A DNA stretch of 64,000 nucleotides from Kudoa neothunni (Eukaryota; Cnidaria), in assembly GCA_964304625.1 (NCBI GenBank), contig OZ199838.1, positions 8,308,001 through 8,372,000 on the forward strand, given 5' to 3'. The notes below the pieces were generated by a model. That model was not told where the DNA came from. It was given only the letters and a program-made list of their open reading frames with translations, and made no database searches. This document shows positions 1 through 12,468 of this stretch, one piece after another. Every line of letters starts with the position of its first letter. Within the stretch, counting starts at the first letter, position 1. Made by a program: the position numbers and the translations under genes.

Positions 1-453
1 GGTACTTCTTGTTTATTAGTTAGTTAAGTCAATGTTAAACGCCCAAAAACTCCTAAACTATATTTATTATCGAAGAGTACAATATTACTAATTATTATGA
101 AAGTCTTCAATCTAACGACCAAAAAACTGCCACTGTACCACATTTTAAAATATCTATTATCCCGGACTCCTAATGGCATCCTAGAGATGAAAAATAAAAT
201 AACCAAACCCTATAAATTGTTGTATAATCTAAAAATAGAAATTATTTGCATGCAAAACAATTTAATTCTGTTGATGAAGATGTATATGAGTGGATTGGGT
301 GGACACGAATCAGAAAGATTGTAGTAAGCGTCGTCACAATAATTATCAATAGAAATCAATTGGTCAAGAACAAGGTTTACCTTCGTGTGCAATTCGTGGT
401 AGGTTTTACTCTTTTAAAAAAAGGTCCAATATTAAAAAATCAAATTTTATTAG
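1..453. other. AT-rich stretch, no gene seen
   Basis: Only short overlapping reading frames in both orientations, with no recognisable protein motif, tRNA or terminal repeat. It ends at the TTAA that precedes the first piggyBac-like MITE. Confidence 0.5.
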
Positions 454-457
454 TTAA

Positions 458-958
458 CCCTTTCGACCCGAATGATGCCATATGACATCATGGGATTGAT
501 GTCGGAGTATCTATTCCATTTTTGTATGTATACTTTAAATCTATGGTTGTGTAAAAATATAACACATACTTTATGAAATAAATTTAAAAATTTAGAATTA
601 TCTGTTGTTTATTTATTACAAAATAGGAAACAAAATGCGTGAACGGCTTTAACAAATAATGGATTATTGTATTGATATTTACGGAAATAACGAATCTATA
701 TTTTTTATTTTAAAAATATGATGATTTATTATTAAGCAAATAATTTTTAAAAATTGGATCGAATTTTAAAAATAATGTTGTATAGCGGGTTCGGAAGATG
801 AAACAACGAATGATGCCATATGGCATCATATAGTTATTTAATAATTTATAATACTTTTTAAATAAAATATAATGTATTCCATCTTAATTTTATATCTAGA
901 AATGATATATATTGGAAAATATTCTTTCTCAATTGTAATTTTTTTCGGGTTGAAAGGG
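458..958. mobile_element. piggyBac-like MITE flanked by TTAA
   Basis: TTAA lies on both sides (454-457 and 959-962). The ends are near-perfect inverted repeats: CCCTTTCGACCCGAA at the left and the complement of CCCTTTCAACCCGAA at the right, one mismatch in 15. About 500 bp with no coding capacity, so it would depend on a transposase in trans. Two internal copies of a palindromic 20-mer lie at 472-491 and 810-829; the second, ATGATGCCATATGGCATCAT, is a perfect palindrome. Known for the family: piggyBac inserts at and duplicates TTAA. Confidence 0.85.
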
Positions 959-1239
959 TTAATCTACTGTTGCTACATCTGAAACTACTTCGTAATAGAT
1001 CAATTAAATCAGAACATTTTTTAAAAGATACTCCGAAAATTTTATTTACAATGTAGACGAAACTGCCTTATTCTACTGATAACAACAAGAAGAGTATTTC
1101 ATAGATCGTTGAAAAATATTTTTGTGCTGTTGACACGTTTCTCGAGTTTTAATTATCGTTTAAAAAATTAATATATAGTGAACTAGCCTTTATAAACGCA
1201 GTTGAATCATTATTAAAGGCCAATTTTTTCTGAAATAAT

Positions 1240-1335
1240 TGCGCGCGCTAGTGCGTGAAATTGGACGTGACCGGGTTTACGCACTTTTTTCTTGGTCCCG
1301 AGGGGGTTACGTGAAAATTGGTTTTTTACTGTATT
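1240..1335. repeat. pogo/Tigger-like right-end sequence
   Basis: A GC-richer tract with GCGCGC, GTGCG, CGTGACC, a CCC run and GGTTACG, ending in TTACTGTA. The same order of motifs recurs near 49080-49145 in the NUP205 intron, and the terminal CTGTA matches the TA-flanked ends of other Tigger-like elements here. I could not find the matching left end, so this is a fragment call. Confidence 0.45.
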
Positions 1336-1824
1336 ATCATTAGACCATTTTTAACGATCCAATCAGAGATAGCTCACCATCTATATTTTTAATTTTCCCA
1401 AATAATGTGTCCTCCTTTTAGTTTCAATATCCGTATTGTTGAATTTATCTAGGTGTGAACGAATTCTATCCATTTTTAAATGAACTTAAACGTGACAATG
1501 TATTAATATTCAACATAGTTCGCTATATCACTCAATTTAAACTTAGAAATTGTCATTTTTTTGACAACTTTCAATATTTTTATCGAATCATAATAATCAA
1601 TGATTTCTCTTTTCTCTTAATTGTTACGGCTTTAACGGGAAATAATGAAGAAAACACTTCTATTTTCAAATAGATGACTTACTAAAACCACGCAGTAAAA
1701 AGTTTCCACGCAATAACTAGACTTTATATATAAATTAAAAAATTTTTAATGTTAAAAATGTTTACAAAATGAAAAAATAACAACAATACAAACGAACTAG
1801 GTTTCTCTCTAAAAAGAATAACGT

Positions 1825-1878
1825 CGAAATTTTGGAATTACGCAATATCCAGTCACGCAGTATCCAATCTCGACTGTA
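1825..1878. repeat. pogo/Tigger-like right-end sequence
   Basis: Contains TTACGCAATATCCAG, CACGCAGTATCC and a final TCTCGACTGTA. This resembles the right terminus of the better-defined element ending at 12468 (repeated TTACG(C/T)AAT motifs, then GTCTCGA...CTGTA). The partner end was not identified. Confidence 0.45.
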
Positions 1879-2294
1879 TAAGGATAGTTCATTTTGGGGT
1901 AAATTTCTCAGTTTTAGTTATATTTTTAAGTTTTCTGACAATTATATGGTGTACTTCTCGTTCAATATCCGTTCAATGTTTATTACTATTTAAACTATGA
2001 TATTTCAAGTAATGTCTTAAATCAGATAAATGAGGGAGAGGGGTAATTTTAAATGGAATAATTCTTCGTCCTATGCCATCAAAATTATAAAATTTGTCGT
2101 TGTTGTTACAGTTACCATCACTTATAAAATCACCAACATTGGCGTCATTTTCAATATTGTTTTCGCTTCACGCCATCCCTGGTTTTGGAAAAACTTTATT
2201 ATTTTATATTTTTCTTTTAAAGTCCTAACTCAATTTTCATTTCTGCCCCTCATTTCACCATCAATAGAAAACAAAAATCTCAACGCACCTGTAA

Positions 2295-2503
2295 AAGTTA
2301 CGAACCATACGTCACTACAAAATAATCCAGAAAAAACCTAATTAATTTAAAAATATTTTATTTATATTCATAATGGTCAAATAAGTGTTTTTAAATAGTT
2401 CGAGAAATAAATAACTTATTATAATCTTATGTGTACGTTAATTTTGTAATATTTCATCAAATTACGAACTACACGTCATTACGAACCACACGTCACCCAC
2501 TGT
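2295..2503. repeat. Tigger-like end with three subterminal repeats
   Basis: The motif TTACGAACYAYACGTCA occurs at about 2297, 2462 and 2477, and the last copy runs into CACCCACTGTATA. Subterminal repeats next to a CTGTA terminus are typical of pogo/Tigger-type ends. No coding sequence was seen; the short frame at 2030-2341 has no recognisable motif. Confidence 0.35.
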
Positions 2504-2510
2504 ATATAGG

Positions 2511-5060
2511 CAGCAGTGTCGCCAATTTTAGCTAGGCATCCTGTCAAATTTTTTCCAGAAAATTTATTATTTTTTGCAAAATTCAAAATGATACTTAATT
2601 GTACATATAAATGGTACGTAAAATTTTAATTGTCTCAGAAAATTCGAAGTTATAACGTCATTTGGTCAAGTGTTGAAATATTTCCACCTTTGAAAAAGAC
2701 CATCAAATGTGGGTAAAAACACTCTAATTTTTATCTTATAATTTTGATAGCGACAGAAAAAGAAAATATTATTCCATAAATGCGCCAATCAGATAGTTAA
2801 CTAGAGATGTGCAATATTTCTTGATGATGTGAAAATTATTTTGCTTAAAAAATACTACAGAATTTGATTAGATTTAATATTAGTATATTATCGAATCTTG
2901 AATATTCATTTATATCAACTTCTTTTAAGAAGCGATATTCTTGCTAAATATTTTCAGTTTTGACAGGGTTTTCTGGCAATTCACGGAATGTTTGTTTCTT
3001 GTTTGGAGCGGATGTGCAATTCATTTTTAGAAAATAAATTTTGGATTAATTCATATGAATTTACAGCTCTAGGTTTAAATTCAGTTGATAATTTACTTAG
3101 ATACCTCCAAATTATAGTTTTTATAACGAAATGGGGAATTAATTGAATAAATGTTGAATCGTATTCAACTGCATCAAGTTTCTTAGGTAGATTTAAATTG
3201 TTGCATAATCTAACCCTTAACTATTTTATTAAAGGGTTTGTTTCTGTAGTAATCCCCCAATCAACCGAGGCTGGACTCCGCGCTAGCCCACTACATTACT
3301 GGGCGGAAATCCCCTAGACAATAACAATCAGGGTGATCACCATAGCTTCGTTTACTATAATAACTTAGCTGTACTATTCTTTAATATTGATTGTTTCCTC
3401 GCGCAAATACAACAGTTTCCTTTACTTCAATCATTGGATTAATAAATTATATTTGAAAAAGGGTGTTTTTCCTCTATGAGATTTACAATATGATATATAG
3501 ATTATATTACTTTCTATACTTTTTAAAAACAATTTAATTCAGGGTTAAATTGTTTGATCTTTTTTAGATTATGAAAAATTCATCGGAAACTTTCGAATAT
3601 AACCAACGAAATGCTCAGTTATATCACGTTTGTAATTCCCTATCATTTTATTGCCCATCATGAAGTTATGATAGACGCATAACGATTCATCGATTTCGTG
3701 CTCAATACAACTTTTTTAACCGTTTTGTGATTTTTTTCAAATCAACACTCATGAATTGTGTAAAAATAAGAAATGATTATCAAAAAACCTTGTCAAGCAA
3801 ACGGCACATACAAGTTAACCGAATAACATTAGTTTCTTATAAAATATTCGAGTCAAAACAAATCATGTTTTCCTGACATAACAACATCCGACGAAAATAT
3901 TATAGTTCAGCTCATAAGACGTAATTATGGATCACTGAATTCGCCATATATTGTTTTTGAGTCTGTTTTTAACTCTTTTAATTTTATGCAATTGTCTGAT
4001 AACTTTTCGGTCGTTTTTGAATAACTATTCTTAAATGATGTTTCGTCTTTATGCTTGATAATTTGCAAATAAGGAAAAATTATTCATGTATATAATTTAG
4101 TTGATGAATTTTATTTATTTGCATATTACTTAAAATTTTAACACTTCTTTAAAAATTCATTAAACAACACTTTTATTGGTAGCTTAGAGTTTGAATCATT
4201 GGCATTAACGTCTTTTCCTGTATTTAAGCAGTCCGAATTCCAACACATACAACACGATTCGAGGCTATTTAAAAATGATCTACGGTCATGATAAGTCTAT
4301 GCATCACCAATAATGATGAAAAAATCCATAATGTCTGTCTCAGCTAGTGCATGAAATTTTAAAATGTGTTTATTTTCATAAATTTTTGGCATGTTCTTTT
4401 TACCCTGAATTTCTGTATTCTTCGGGCTTTAAGTATGAATTATTAAAATCTGTAATTTAACTTGAAGTTAATGAATTTCTATTGCAGATATTTTAATTAT
4501 AAATAAAACACCGCGCTAAGTATAAAAACATCTGTTTAAAGATTTCTCCTAATGAAATAAACAACGAATATATTTACATTTTTTGGACTGAACGATAATT
4601 TCTTTCCTTTGAAAATTTTTTTGTGATGATGTGACATTTCAAAAAACAAGAATGAAAAAATCGAACGAATTTAGCCAATTTGTTTGAGATAGGACATCGT
4701 TGTCAACGCCGATTTCAACTAAAATAGCAATAATATTTCTTTTACATGTATGTTTTTGTTTACATTTGCTTATATTATTTTAAGTTTTATATATAGAATG
4801 TAATATTTGATTATGAAAATAAAAATCTTAAAATTAACTAGAGCAGCCTATCTAATATTATTTTTCAGCTCCAGATAGTGCGTTTATTTAAAAGGTTAGG
4901 CTAAAAAAATTTAAAAATCAAAAGATTTAATAAAATATCGTTAATAATAGAGTATAAAACAATTTACTTATATGGATGAGGAAATTGAAGAAATCTTAGT
5001 TTTTATGCTGACATCGACATTACTAACAAATATTTTTTTAGTTTCATAATTTCGATTCAT
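2511..5060. other. long AT-rich stretch without a recognised gene
   Basis: No reading frame above background, no splice-linked exons and no family motif. The only departure in composition is a GC-rich block at about 3240-3345. The rest is AT-rich and heavily interrupted by stops. Confidence 0.45.
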
Positions 5061-5063
5061 TTA

Positions 5064-7575
5064 CCCTCCGAAGACGTTGGGGTCAATTTTACCCCAAAGT
5101 AAAATTAAAATCAATATTACTTCTTGTGCACTTTTTAAAATTTCTCTATTTCTTATCTATTTTCCTAAATTTGTGTACAGTATGCAATGATAAAATTAGG
5201 GGAAAAATAATCACAATAATAATATGTAAAAAATTTTTATCTTCGGAGGACTTTTGGGGTCAAATTGACCCCAAGTTTTTATTTTACGATATTATTATAA
5301 AAAAATTTTTGAAAGTGGAGACGTGTTTAGTTTGAATTCTATCGACTCATTTGTTGGTAAAATGGTGATTAATATTACATTTAATCCATGTTAATACCTT
5401 ACTAATAGTCTCGGATCCAGTTCGCAAATTATCGTACAAAAAAATAACACTTCGCGTATAATTTTTCAGTTGATAGATTGAAGATTAAACATTCATCACG
5501 CAAAAAAACAACTATATAAATTTGTAAAATTTTATTCGGAGTATCTAACTAATTCAACACTTCTTACATTTCTTTGATGAATGAATTGAGCAATAGTATT
5601 TATTGTAACAGGAGCATTTGGTTTGAGTTTTTTTATCGGTTCCTCGAGGACAATATTCACATCGACGTCTTTTTTTGGCGATTTGGAAAGTGTTAGTTGG
5701 GGTCCCTAAATGGGGTGATTTTGCTTTGACAATTTCCCCATTCTGTAAATTACGATCTATGAGAGGTTGATAGAGACCTTGTGCGATTTCTTTTAAAAAT
5801 ATACGACGTCTTTTAAATTTGCAATTTAAAATTATTTTATGTAATGAGAACGCATTTATAAGTGACAAATCTATCATATTGAAAAATACGATCATTGGCC
5901 ACCTACGAGTGAATCGACGTGTCGAAACCGATGCCAACATACGATAGACAGTGTCGACCCCTCCTTTGGTTTTATTGTAATATGTAATAATTTCAGTTTT
6001 TTTAGGAGAATCATTCATAATTTTTACATTATTAGTTCCCCTAGACAAGATTATAACACTCTTATTCGTTTTATTCACATAAGAGGTGAGCATATTCTTT
6101 TGGAAAAATACAAATGTGGTGCTGAAAAGATTTCTATTTTTAGACGGAAGAACACATGGAGGGAGCTCCCTCTTATTGTGCCTTACAGTTCCAAGATATG
6201 TTAATTGTTTTTCCAACAGTTTAGACGCAAGACAAACCGAGTAAAAAAAGTTGTCAGCAACGATATTCCTCCCAGAGTTGAACAAAGGTTCCGACAGTGA
6301 TAACACAATATTTTCCCCAACCTTTGCATTGCATTGCGTTGATTTGAGTTATTATTTTTCCCGAGGTACGGTAAAATATTAATGATATACTCTTCAGCCG
6401 GATCAACAGCTAGAAAAAATTTGATGCCGTATTTTGCCGGTTTGAGGGACATATATTGTTTGAAGGGACACCTCCCTCTAAACGCAATTAACCGTTCATC
6501 GATTGTCACATCCTCATTCGGCGAAAAATACTTCGGAATTTCCCTTGATCAAATTTCCCACAATTCTCTTATAGGACAAAACTTATCCATTTGTTTCTTT
6601 TGCGCCCTTGTAGAATAATTGTCAAAATGGAGACATCTTGTGATTTGCTTAAAGCGCGTCTTCGAAAAAATATTTCGGTATATCTCCCTACCTTCTGATA
6701 GACTGAATAATTCAGATAATGGCTCTTCACGATCCTTGTGTAGAACTAATAGAATGAGGATCCCCAAATAACCGTTCAATTCATTAGAATCCATATCTAT
6801 CCAGTCATCCTTCAACTAATGTTTCCCAAACAGATTTGTGCAATCGAGTATTTTTTACAGATAGTTTCTGAAAAAAATATGGAAAAACTGTCCAAAATAT
6901 TGTGAAACCGTTGGTAACAATATGTGGTAGGACCAGGAGGGGGGTTCAAAATGTTTTCCCCCAAGTGCGTTTTGTTTGAGGTATTTTGGGGTCCCATGCA
7001 ATTCCTGATTTACTAAGATTTGAGCTTGTGAATACTGTTGTCTCCATTGAATCGGATGAATCTACTGATGAATCCAAAAAGCAGTCGTCAGGCTCGCTTC
7101 CTGGCGATTCTAATTCACTATTGAATTCGCTGTAATCACTCATCGACATTTGTTTAGTTAGAGTTTAACACAAGGTGAAAATTAAAATTTGGGATAAAAA
7201 ACCAACTGAAAAAGTATTACGGCCTAAGTGAAAATAAATAAGAATTGTTATTTTCGGGTATGTATTAAGTTATTGTTTACCTAAACTTAAAATGAAAATA
7301 TTTTTCCAGAAATTGACCCCAAATTATTATTTTAAACAACAAATTAGCTATTAAACAGTGGCTTACATTGTACGATCATTTCCTAACAGCTTACGAATAA
7401 CTATGTAAAAGATTTAACAGGATTACTTTTTATGTTTCACATTGTTTTACTAAAAAACTAGTCAATAGAAATCGAAATTATCGGAAAATTGAATTGGTAA
7501 CAATTTTTGTAATTAGTTTAGCAAATAATAATCTGGGGCCAAATTGACCCCAAAAGACCTCCTAAGATGGTTTTT
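5064..7575 (-). mobile_element. piggyBac-like transposon with decayed transposase
   Basis: Encodes a recognisable piggyBac transposase on the minus strand. Terminal motifs carry the palindrome GGGGTCAAATTGACCCC at 5256-5272 and a GGGGCCAAATTGACCCC version near 7535. A further terminal-like motif, CCCTCCGAAGACG plus a GGGGTC...ACCCC box, lies at 5064-5100, so the left end carries a terminal and a subterminal copy. The TTAA target is not clean at either side (TTTA at the left), so the outer limits are approximate. Confidence 0.7.
5554..7149 (-). pseudogene. piggyBac transposase, frame-broken
   Basis: Successive minus-strand frames rebuild a piggyBac-type DDE transposase. It starts with an acidic Ser/Asp-rich N-terminus (7149-6946). 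The first catalytic Asp is in TIDERLIAFRGRCPF (about 6509), the second in IVADNFFYS (about 6260), and the third in KTKGGVDTVYRM followed by TRRWPM (about 5950). A Cys-rich C-terminal domain with CEYC, CSC and CKKC ends at 5554. The longest uninterrupted piece is the C-terminal 250 aa (6306-5554). The copy needs about four frame changes between 7149 and 6201, so it is a non-functional plain DNA transposon gene. The position that is usually the second Asp after GGVD is Tyr. Confidence 0.85.
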
Positions 7576-7846
7576 AGCGACTTTAGAAAGTTAATATACC
7601 AAGTCAAATTTTAATCTAGATGTACAGTTGTGTCTCAATATTGCGTGACTCGATCCTGCGTAATTTAACTTTATTGGAGTTATGTGCTTTAATTCACTAA
7701 ACAAAGTATAATAGTCATATTAATTAGGCTTAAATGGATAATTATACAAAAAACAAAAACTTTGAATAAGCGGATATCAAACTAATTAGGAAAAACCTTA
7801 TGTCTCGCTATTGCGTAACTCGTTTTTAAAATTTTAATCCCTTTAA

Positions 7847-10817
7847 CCCTCAGAAGACGGAGCTCAACAAACTAACGCGTGGGACGAGGGGGGTGCATTA
7901 TGCACCCCAGCAAATTTTCATGTTATTACTCTTTATTGATGCAATATACCGTTTAATTTGATTAAAATTTATTTAAATATTAAAAAGATCCACCCAGAAG
8001 TCAAAATAGTGTAGCTCTATAGAAAAAAACGCATTTAACTAATAAGAACGATCCATTAAAGAAACGATGGATCAACGTAGTATTCAAGCGAAACATATTC
8101 AATAAAACAATAAAGCTCTCTATAAATTCTTAGAAGATTCAGCATTCGGCTTCAGTGTTTTTCTCACATCGACACCGAGAGTCGAGCCATCCAGGTTTAT
8201 GCAAACTACCGACTATTCTCGTTAATCCCATATATGGATAATAAGATTAAATTAGCAGGGAATTCTTTCTCACCTAATAATCATCGTTGCATTGTAGTTT
8301 TCGATTCTATAACTTGGTAAAAACGAAATGTAATATAGATAAATACTGATGATTGAATAGAATAAATTAATTTCATGTATAAATATCAATCTTAACGATA
8401 TGAGTTAAGTATTTTAGGATTTATTTTCACTTGTAGCTTTCAAAACTTATTATATTATTTATTATTATTAATGGGTTCAGTTGAATTTTCAAAGCAGCAT
8501 CGAACGCACGAAAATAAATATTCCAATTAAAAAAATTTGTAAGTTAGCTATTACAATTTTAACTAAAACATGATATATTCATTGTGTAATTTTCATTATA
8601 TTCTCGAGGAGATGAATACCATACATAAATGGACTTTGAACTAAAAAATATTCCATAATTTAAAAAATCTGTTAAAATGGGACTACTTTTTGAACATTAG
8701 TTTGATTCCATATTACAACTAAGACATTGTATAACTTTTTTTTTTAATTTGATGCGAATGACACGCTGCCTTCTTGCATGTGTAGCATGGAACTCTGGAC
8801 TTCTTGTCAATATTCCTTGGACAAAGCGTACATCTTGACTGTACTGGAATTAAAGTTTCTTCATTAGAAATAGATGTTTGACCGTCCTTTATGTATTTGT
8901 CAAATATATTAAATCCACATTTAATATGAGTGATAAGTATGTCCTAAACTTTGACGACTCAAAACATTCGGTTTGATTAATTCAGTTGCCAGCTCCCGAA
9001 GAAAATATTGGCACCGACTTCGATCACTTGATCGCCAGTCTGGGAACCTCGACATCCATATAATATAAGAATTCAATGTTGATATATCAATAAGGTCCAT
9101 AAACAACCTGAATGGCCATCTTCTTGTTGTCCGAGCACAGCTGTACTGTTGCGTCATTCGATCGCCATTGTCAACGCCCCCTTTGGTCTGATTATAATTT
9201 AGAATAATTTCGGGGCGTTTTCTTTCTGATGGTTCGATCGAACTATCATAGATTTCAGTCGACAATAGAAAAACATTACGATTTTTCTTGGGAATATATG
9301 ACACTAATGTCACATCTTCAGAGAAGCAAAATCTCGACGATAGCTCATCACGATTCGTCATATCTCGAAGAATATCAGCTAAATATCTGTTGCTTCTTCT
9401 CAAAGTTCCAGTAAGTGTAATATTTTTCTGTAGTAAAAATAATGCCAAGGGGACGGAGGTGAAAAAGTTGTCAATTGTTAATCCTCACCCAGAACCAAAA
9501 AACGGAGTCATGAGGTATTTGACAACCCTTTCCCCTTGTTTAGTCTCGCGTACGTTGCCCATCCTTCCTATGTACGGTTGCACATTCAGCAAATATGAGG
9601 TGTCAACATCGGCTGCAACCCGAAGTTTCCTACCATTCGTTCATCAATGGTTATAATGTAAACCGGGTGAAAAATTTCCTCGAAAAGATATATTGATTTC
9701 CTCGAAAATCTCACGGATAGGTTCTAATTTGTCATATGAGCTATCGGTTCTTGGTGTTCTCCTTGATTTGTCATCAAATCGGATAGTCCGATAAATGAGG
9801 ATGAATCGATCCCTCGACATTGCAGCTGAAAAAAAGGCTGCTTAAATAGGGGGTGAGTTTCCCAGAGGAGTTTGAGGGACACTCTTGATCCATTACAACG
9901 ACCAGACGCAATCATAACACCAAGGAAGGCCATTAATTCTTCCATCGTTATTGCATTTGTATGTTTATACTGAGTGCTTGATTGCCTGTACTTATTCGTG
10001 AAGATTAAATTTTTTTAACACAGAATCATAAAAAAACAGCTGGAACGAAGATAAAATTGACGAAATATTTCCTGAATTTCCTAGGGGACCAGGCTTATTG
10101 ATAACATGATTGTGGCAACTCGTTCGTTTTCTTGATTTGCGGCAATATTTCCATTGGAAACCTGATTTACTAGTCATTATCCCTTGAAATATATCTAATC
10201 ACTGTCGACTTCTGAGTCATCTGAAATTCCAGAATATTCAATAAAATCATTATATGAGGATTCATCAGACCTGCGACCTTCAAATTCTAGGTCACTGTCA
10301 GCATATTCATTATTATTAAAATCTCCAATAAGATCATCTGAACTATTTTCTGATACCATAACTTTATCGAAAAATTAAATATTAACAAATTTTCATACAA
10401 ACGTAAATGCACCTGCAGAACCCGAATGACAACGTTACCACTCGTGCGTTTTTGAAAATAATCCTATGGTCCATAAGGCTCGGTCGGTAAAGTTATAAAT
10501 ATGATTTCTTAGGTTTTTAACGTATTTCATTTTAATTTAATCAGTGCTTTATATGTAAAAATAAATTTTATACTATGTAGTAACCATTACTTATCATCAT
10601 TTATAATTTTTGAAGGTAAAGGATAACCTGCGTCATTTTAACAAGTAATATTAAGCCAATTTCTTTCAAATTATCTATTTTAAATTTATAAGATAAAAAT
10701 ATTAATAAAATTGTGGGATTTGACAAAATATGAATCAGATTCTTAACGTGTAAAAGGGAAAATTTTTGACAATAAAAAAATTGGGATGCATAATGCACCC
10801 CCTTCGTCCCAGAAGGG
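7847..10817 (-). mobile_element. piggyBac-like transposon nested in the Tigger-like element
   Basis: TTAA flanks both sides (7843-7846 and 10818-10821). The left end starts CCCTCAGAAGACG; the right end read inward starts CCCTTCTGGGACGAAGG. Both then reach the palindromic box GGGGTGCATTATGCACCCC (left, about 7902) or its right-hand equivalent (about 10783). The left end carries about 30 extra bases between the tip and the box. About 2.97 kb, with a decayed transposase on the minus strand. Confidence 0.85.
8730..10361 (-). pseudogene. piggyBac transposase, frame-broken
   Basis: The minus strand starts with an acidic N-terminus (about 10361-10190, rich in Asp/Glu/Ser), followed by fragments at 10177-9992 and 9945-9724. 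A 175-aa C-terminal piece (9448-8921) contains TLTGTLRRSNRY, YNQTKGGVDNGDRM and TRRWPFRLF, which is the piggyBac third-Asp region. A Cys-rich tail (RCTLCP, CYTC, CHSH) continues to about 8730. It is distinct in sequence from the copy at 5554-7149 and from the ones near 24 kb and 47 kb. Several frame changes make it inactive. Confidence 0.85.
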
Positions 10818-11249
10818 TTAATCTGATGGATGCAATATAAAAGGCATGGTAAGTTATCAAATAACTAAAGAGAACATATTTAAAAAAATTGATTATTATA
10901 ATTTTTTACGTTTATACTTGTTGCTAATGATAGTACAGTAAAACGTTTAAGTTAACCAAATTATATCAACTACAATATTGTCCGATAATTTAAAATAGGT
11001 CGTTAAAATCTTTTTAGAAGTTTTTCTAAACAATACAAACCCATATATTCAAACATTTCAAAATATTTCAAACTATTTAAATTTGGAAAATATAAATATA
11101 TTAAAATAATTTTTACAATTGGGTAGTTTCAATGCGAGAAAAAAAAATATTAACTATTTTTTTAATAATCGAATAATCTTGTTTTATTGCCAAAGATATT
11201 TGAATAAAAGATTTTAACGGAATCGAGGGTTAGTTTAATAATTGCAGAA

Positions 11250-12318
11250 GGCGTTACGGTCTGAAAAACTCAAATTGCACGGAGAAGGGGAGCACTGATT
11301 TTAAATACATTTATCAATGGATGGGAAATTTCGCCGAGATTTTGTCAAGATACGATCTGGAATACATATTAAATTTGGATGAGACAGCTCATTTTTATGA
11401 ACAACTGATACAGCGTACGTCCACTATTAAAAATTAGCACAATGTAAGTGTGTAAAACAACTCAAAAGCGTGCTAATATGTTTATCACTGCTATAATGAC
11501 CGAAGAAAAATTTCAAGAAAAATAGCTGTTTTATGGGAATTAAAGAGCTTTAAGTTTAATGTCATTCGCAAATGAATGTGTGATTATCTTCATCTATATT
11601 TTATCAGATCCTCAGAGATATGAACCAAAGATTCATTATAAGAAAACAGAAAGGTGCTTTTCTTATTATAACCGTGCTCATATTGTCCTTAATCGATCGA
11701 TTATTTCAAAAACATTAAGCTCCAATTTCTATCAAAAATACTGTTTATGTTGTGTGACAAATTGATCTGGGAATAATTCATCGCTTAACACCCAATTAGA
11801 GAAAAATATTATGCGTAAATATGCTGTTCAGAAAGAAGGACAAAAAAATATTTAAATATGCCGTGTTCGATTACTTAAATACTTTAAAATTGGCTCGAGG
11901 AATGTTTACGGTTCAAAAATTAGTGAGTTAATAAGTCGCCTATTTTTCAACAAAATTAATTGATGTTTCCTTCATTTTTATTGAAAAATTATGAAGATAA
12001 AACTTAAAATAATGTGATAAAGAAATAACATTATAAAGTAATTAATAGAAAAATTTTACTATTCATGTGTAGATAACAATGTGTAATTATATTATTTTGT
12101 TGGAAGAAAATGAAATTATACATGTAAATTAAGATGATACAAGTAAATTTACTTTTTGAAATGTAGATCCTGACCTCATACACAACGATGAGGTCGTTAC
12201 AACGTTTCAATTGAAAGATCTTATGAATCCACGAAAAAACGTGTCATTAGGAAACCTAATGAAGTATTTTCTGTACATCAAGTTAAAGATTCCTTACGCG
12301 AAATTCTCAAAAAATGAA
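11250..12318 (+). pseudogene. pogo/Tigger (DDE_1) transposase remnant
   Basis: A plus-strand frame gives a segment with ILSRYDLEYILNLDETAHFYE (about 11335-11400), the first catalytic Asp region of DDE_1 transposases (typically NLDETGLF). HNVSV and NNSKA fragments follow at about 11440-11475. A C-terminal acidic segment with FQLKDLMNP lies at 12170-12318. The middle is broken by stops and the N-terminal CENP-B-type DNA-binding part is not recognisable. Confidence 0.7.
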
Positions 12319-12468
12319 TAAAAAATTATAAAGTATATGAGTAATGTTGTAAGAAATATTAATTAAAAGTTATTGTGCATGCGCACGTGACTAGATATTA
12401 CGTGATGTTTTCCTATTGCGTAATTTTTCACCGGTCCCAAAATATTACGTAATATCGAGACATGACTG

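Larger units (their letters stand above)
7625..12468 (+). mobile_element. pogo/Tigger-like element split by a piggyBac insertion
   Basis: The left end is TA then CAGTTGTGTCTCAATATTGCG (7623 on); the right end read inward is TA then CAGTCATGTCTCGATATTACG (ending 12468-12470). These are about 20 bp inverted termini with a TA target site. Both ends carry extra ATTGCGTAA-type repeats inside the terminus. The right half encodes a DDE_1/CENP-B-like transposase remnant. Subtracting the nested piggyBac copy leaves about 1.9 kb. Confidence 0.75.
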
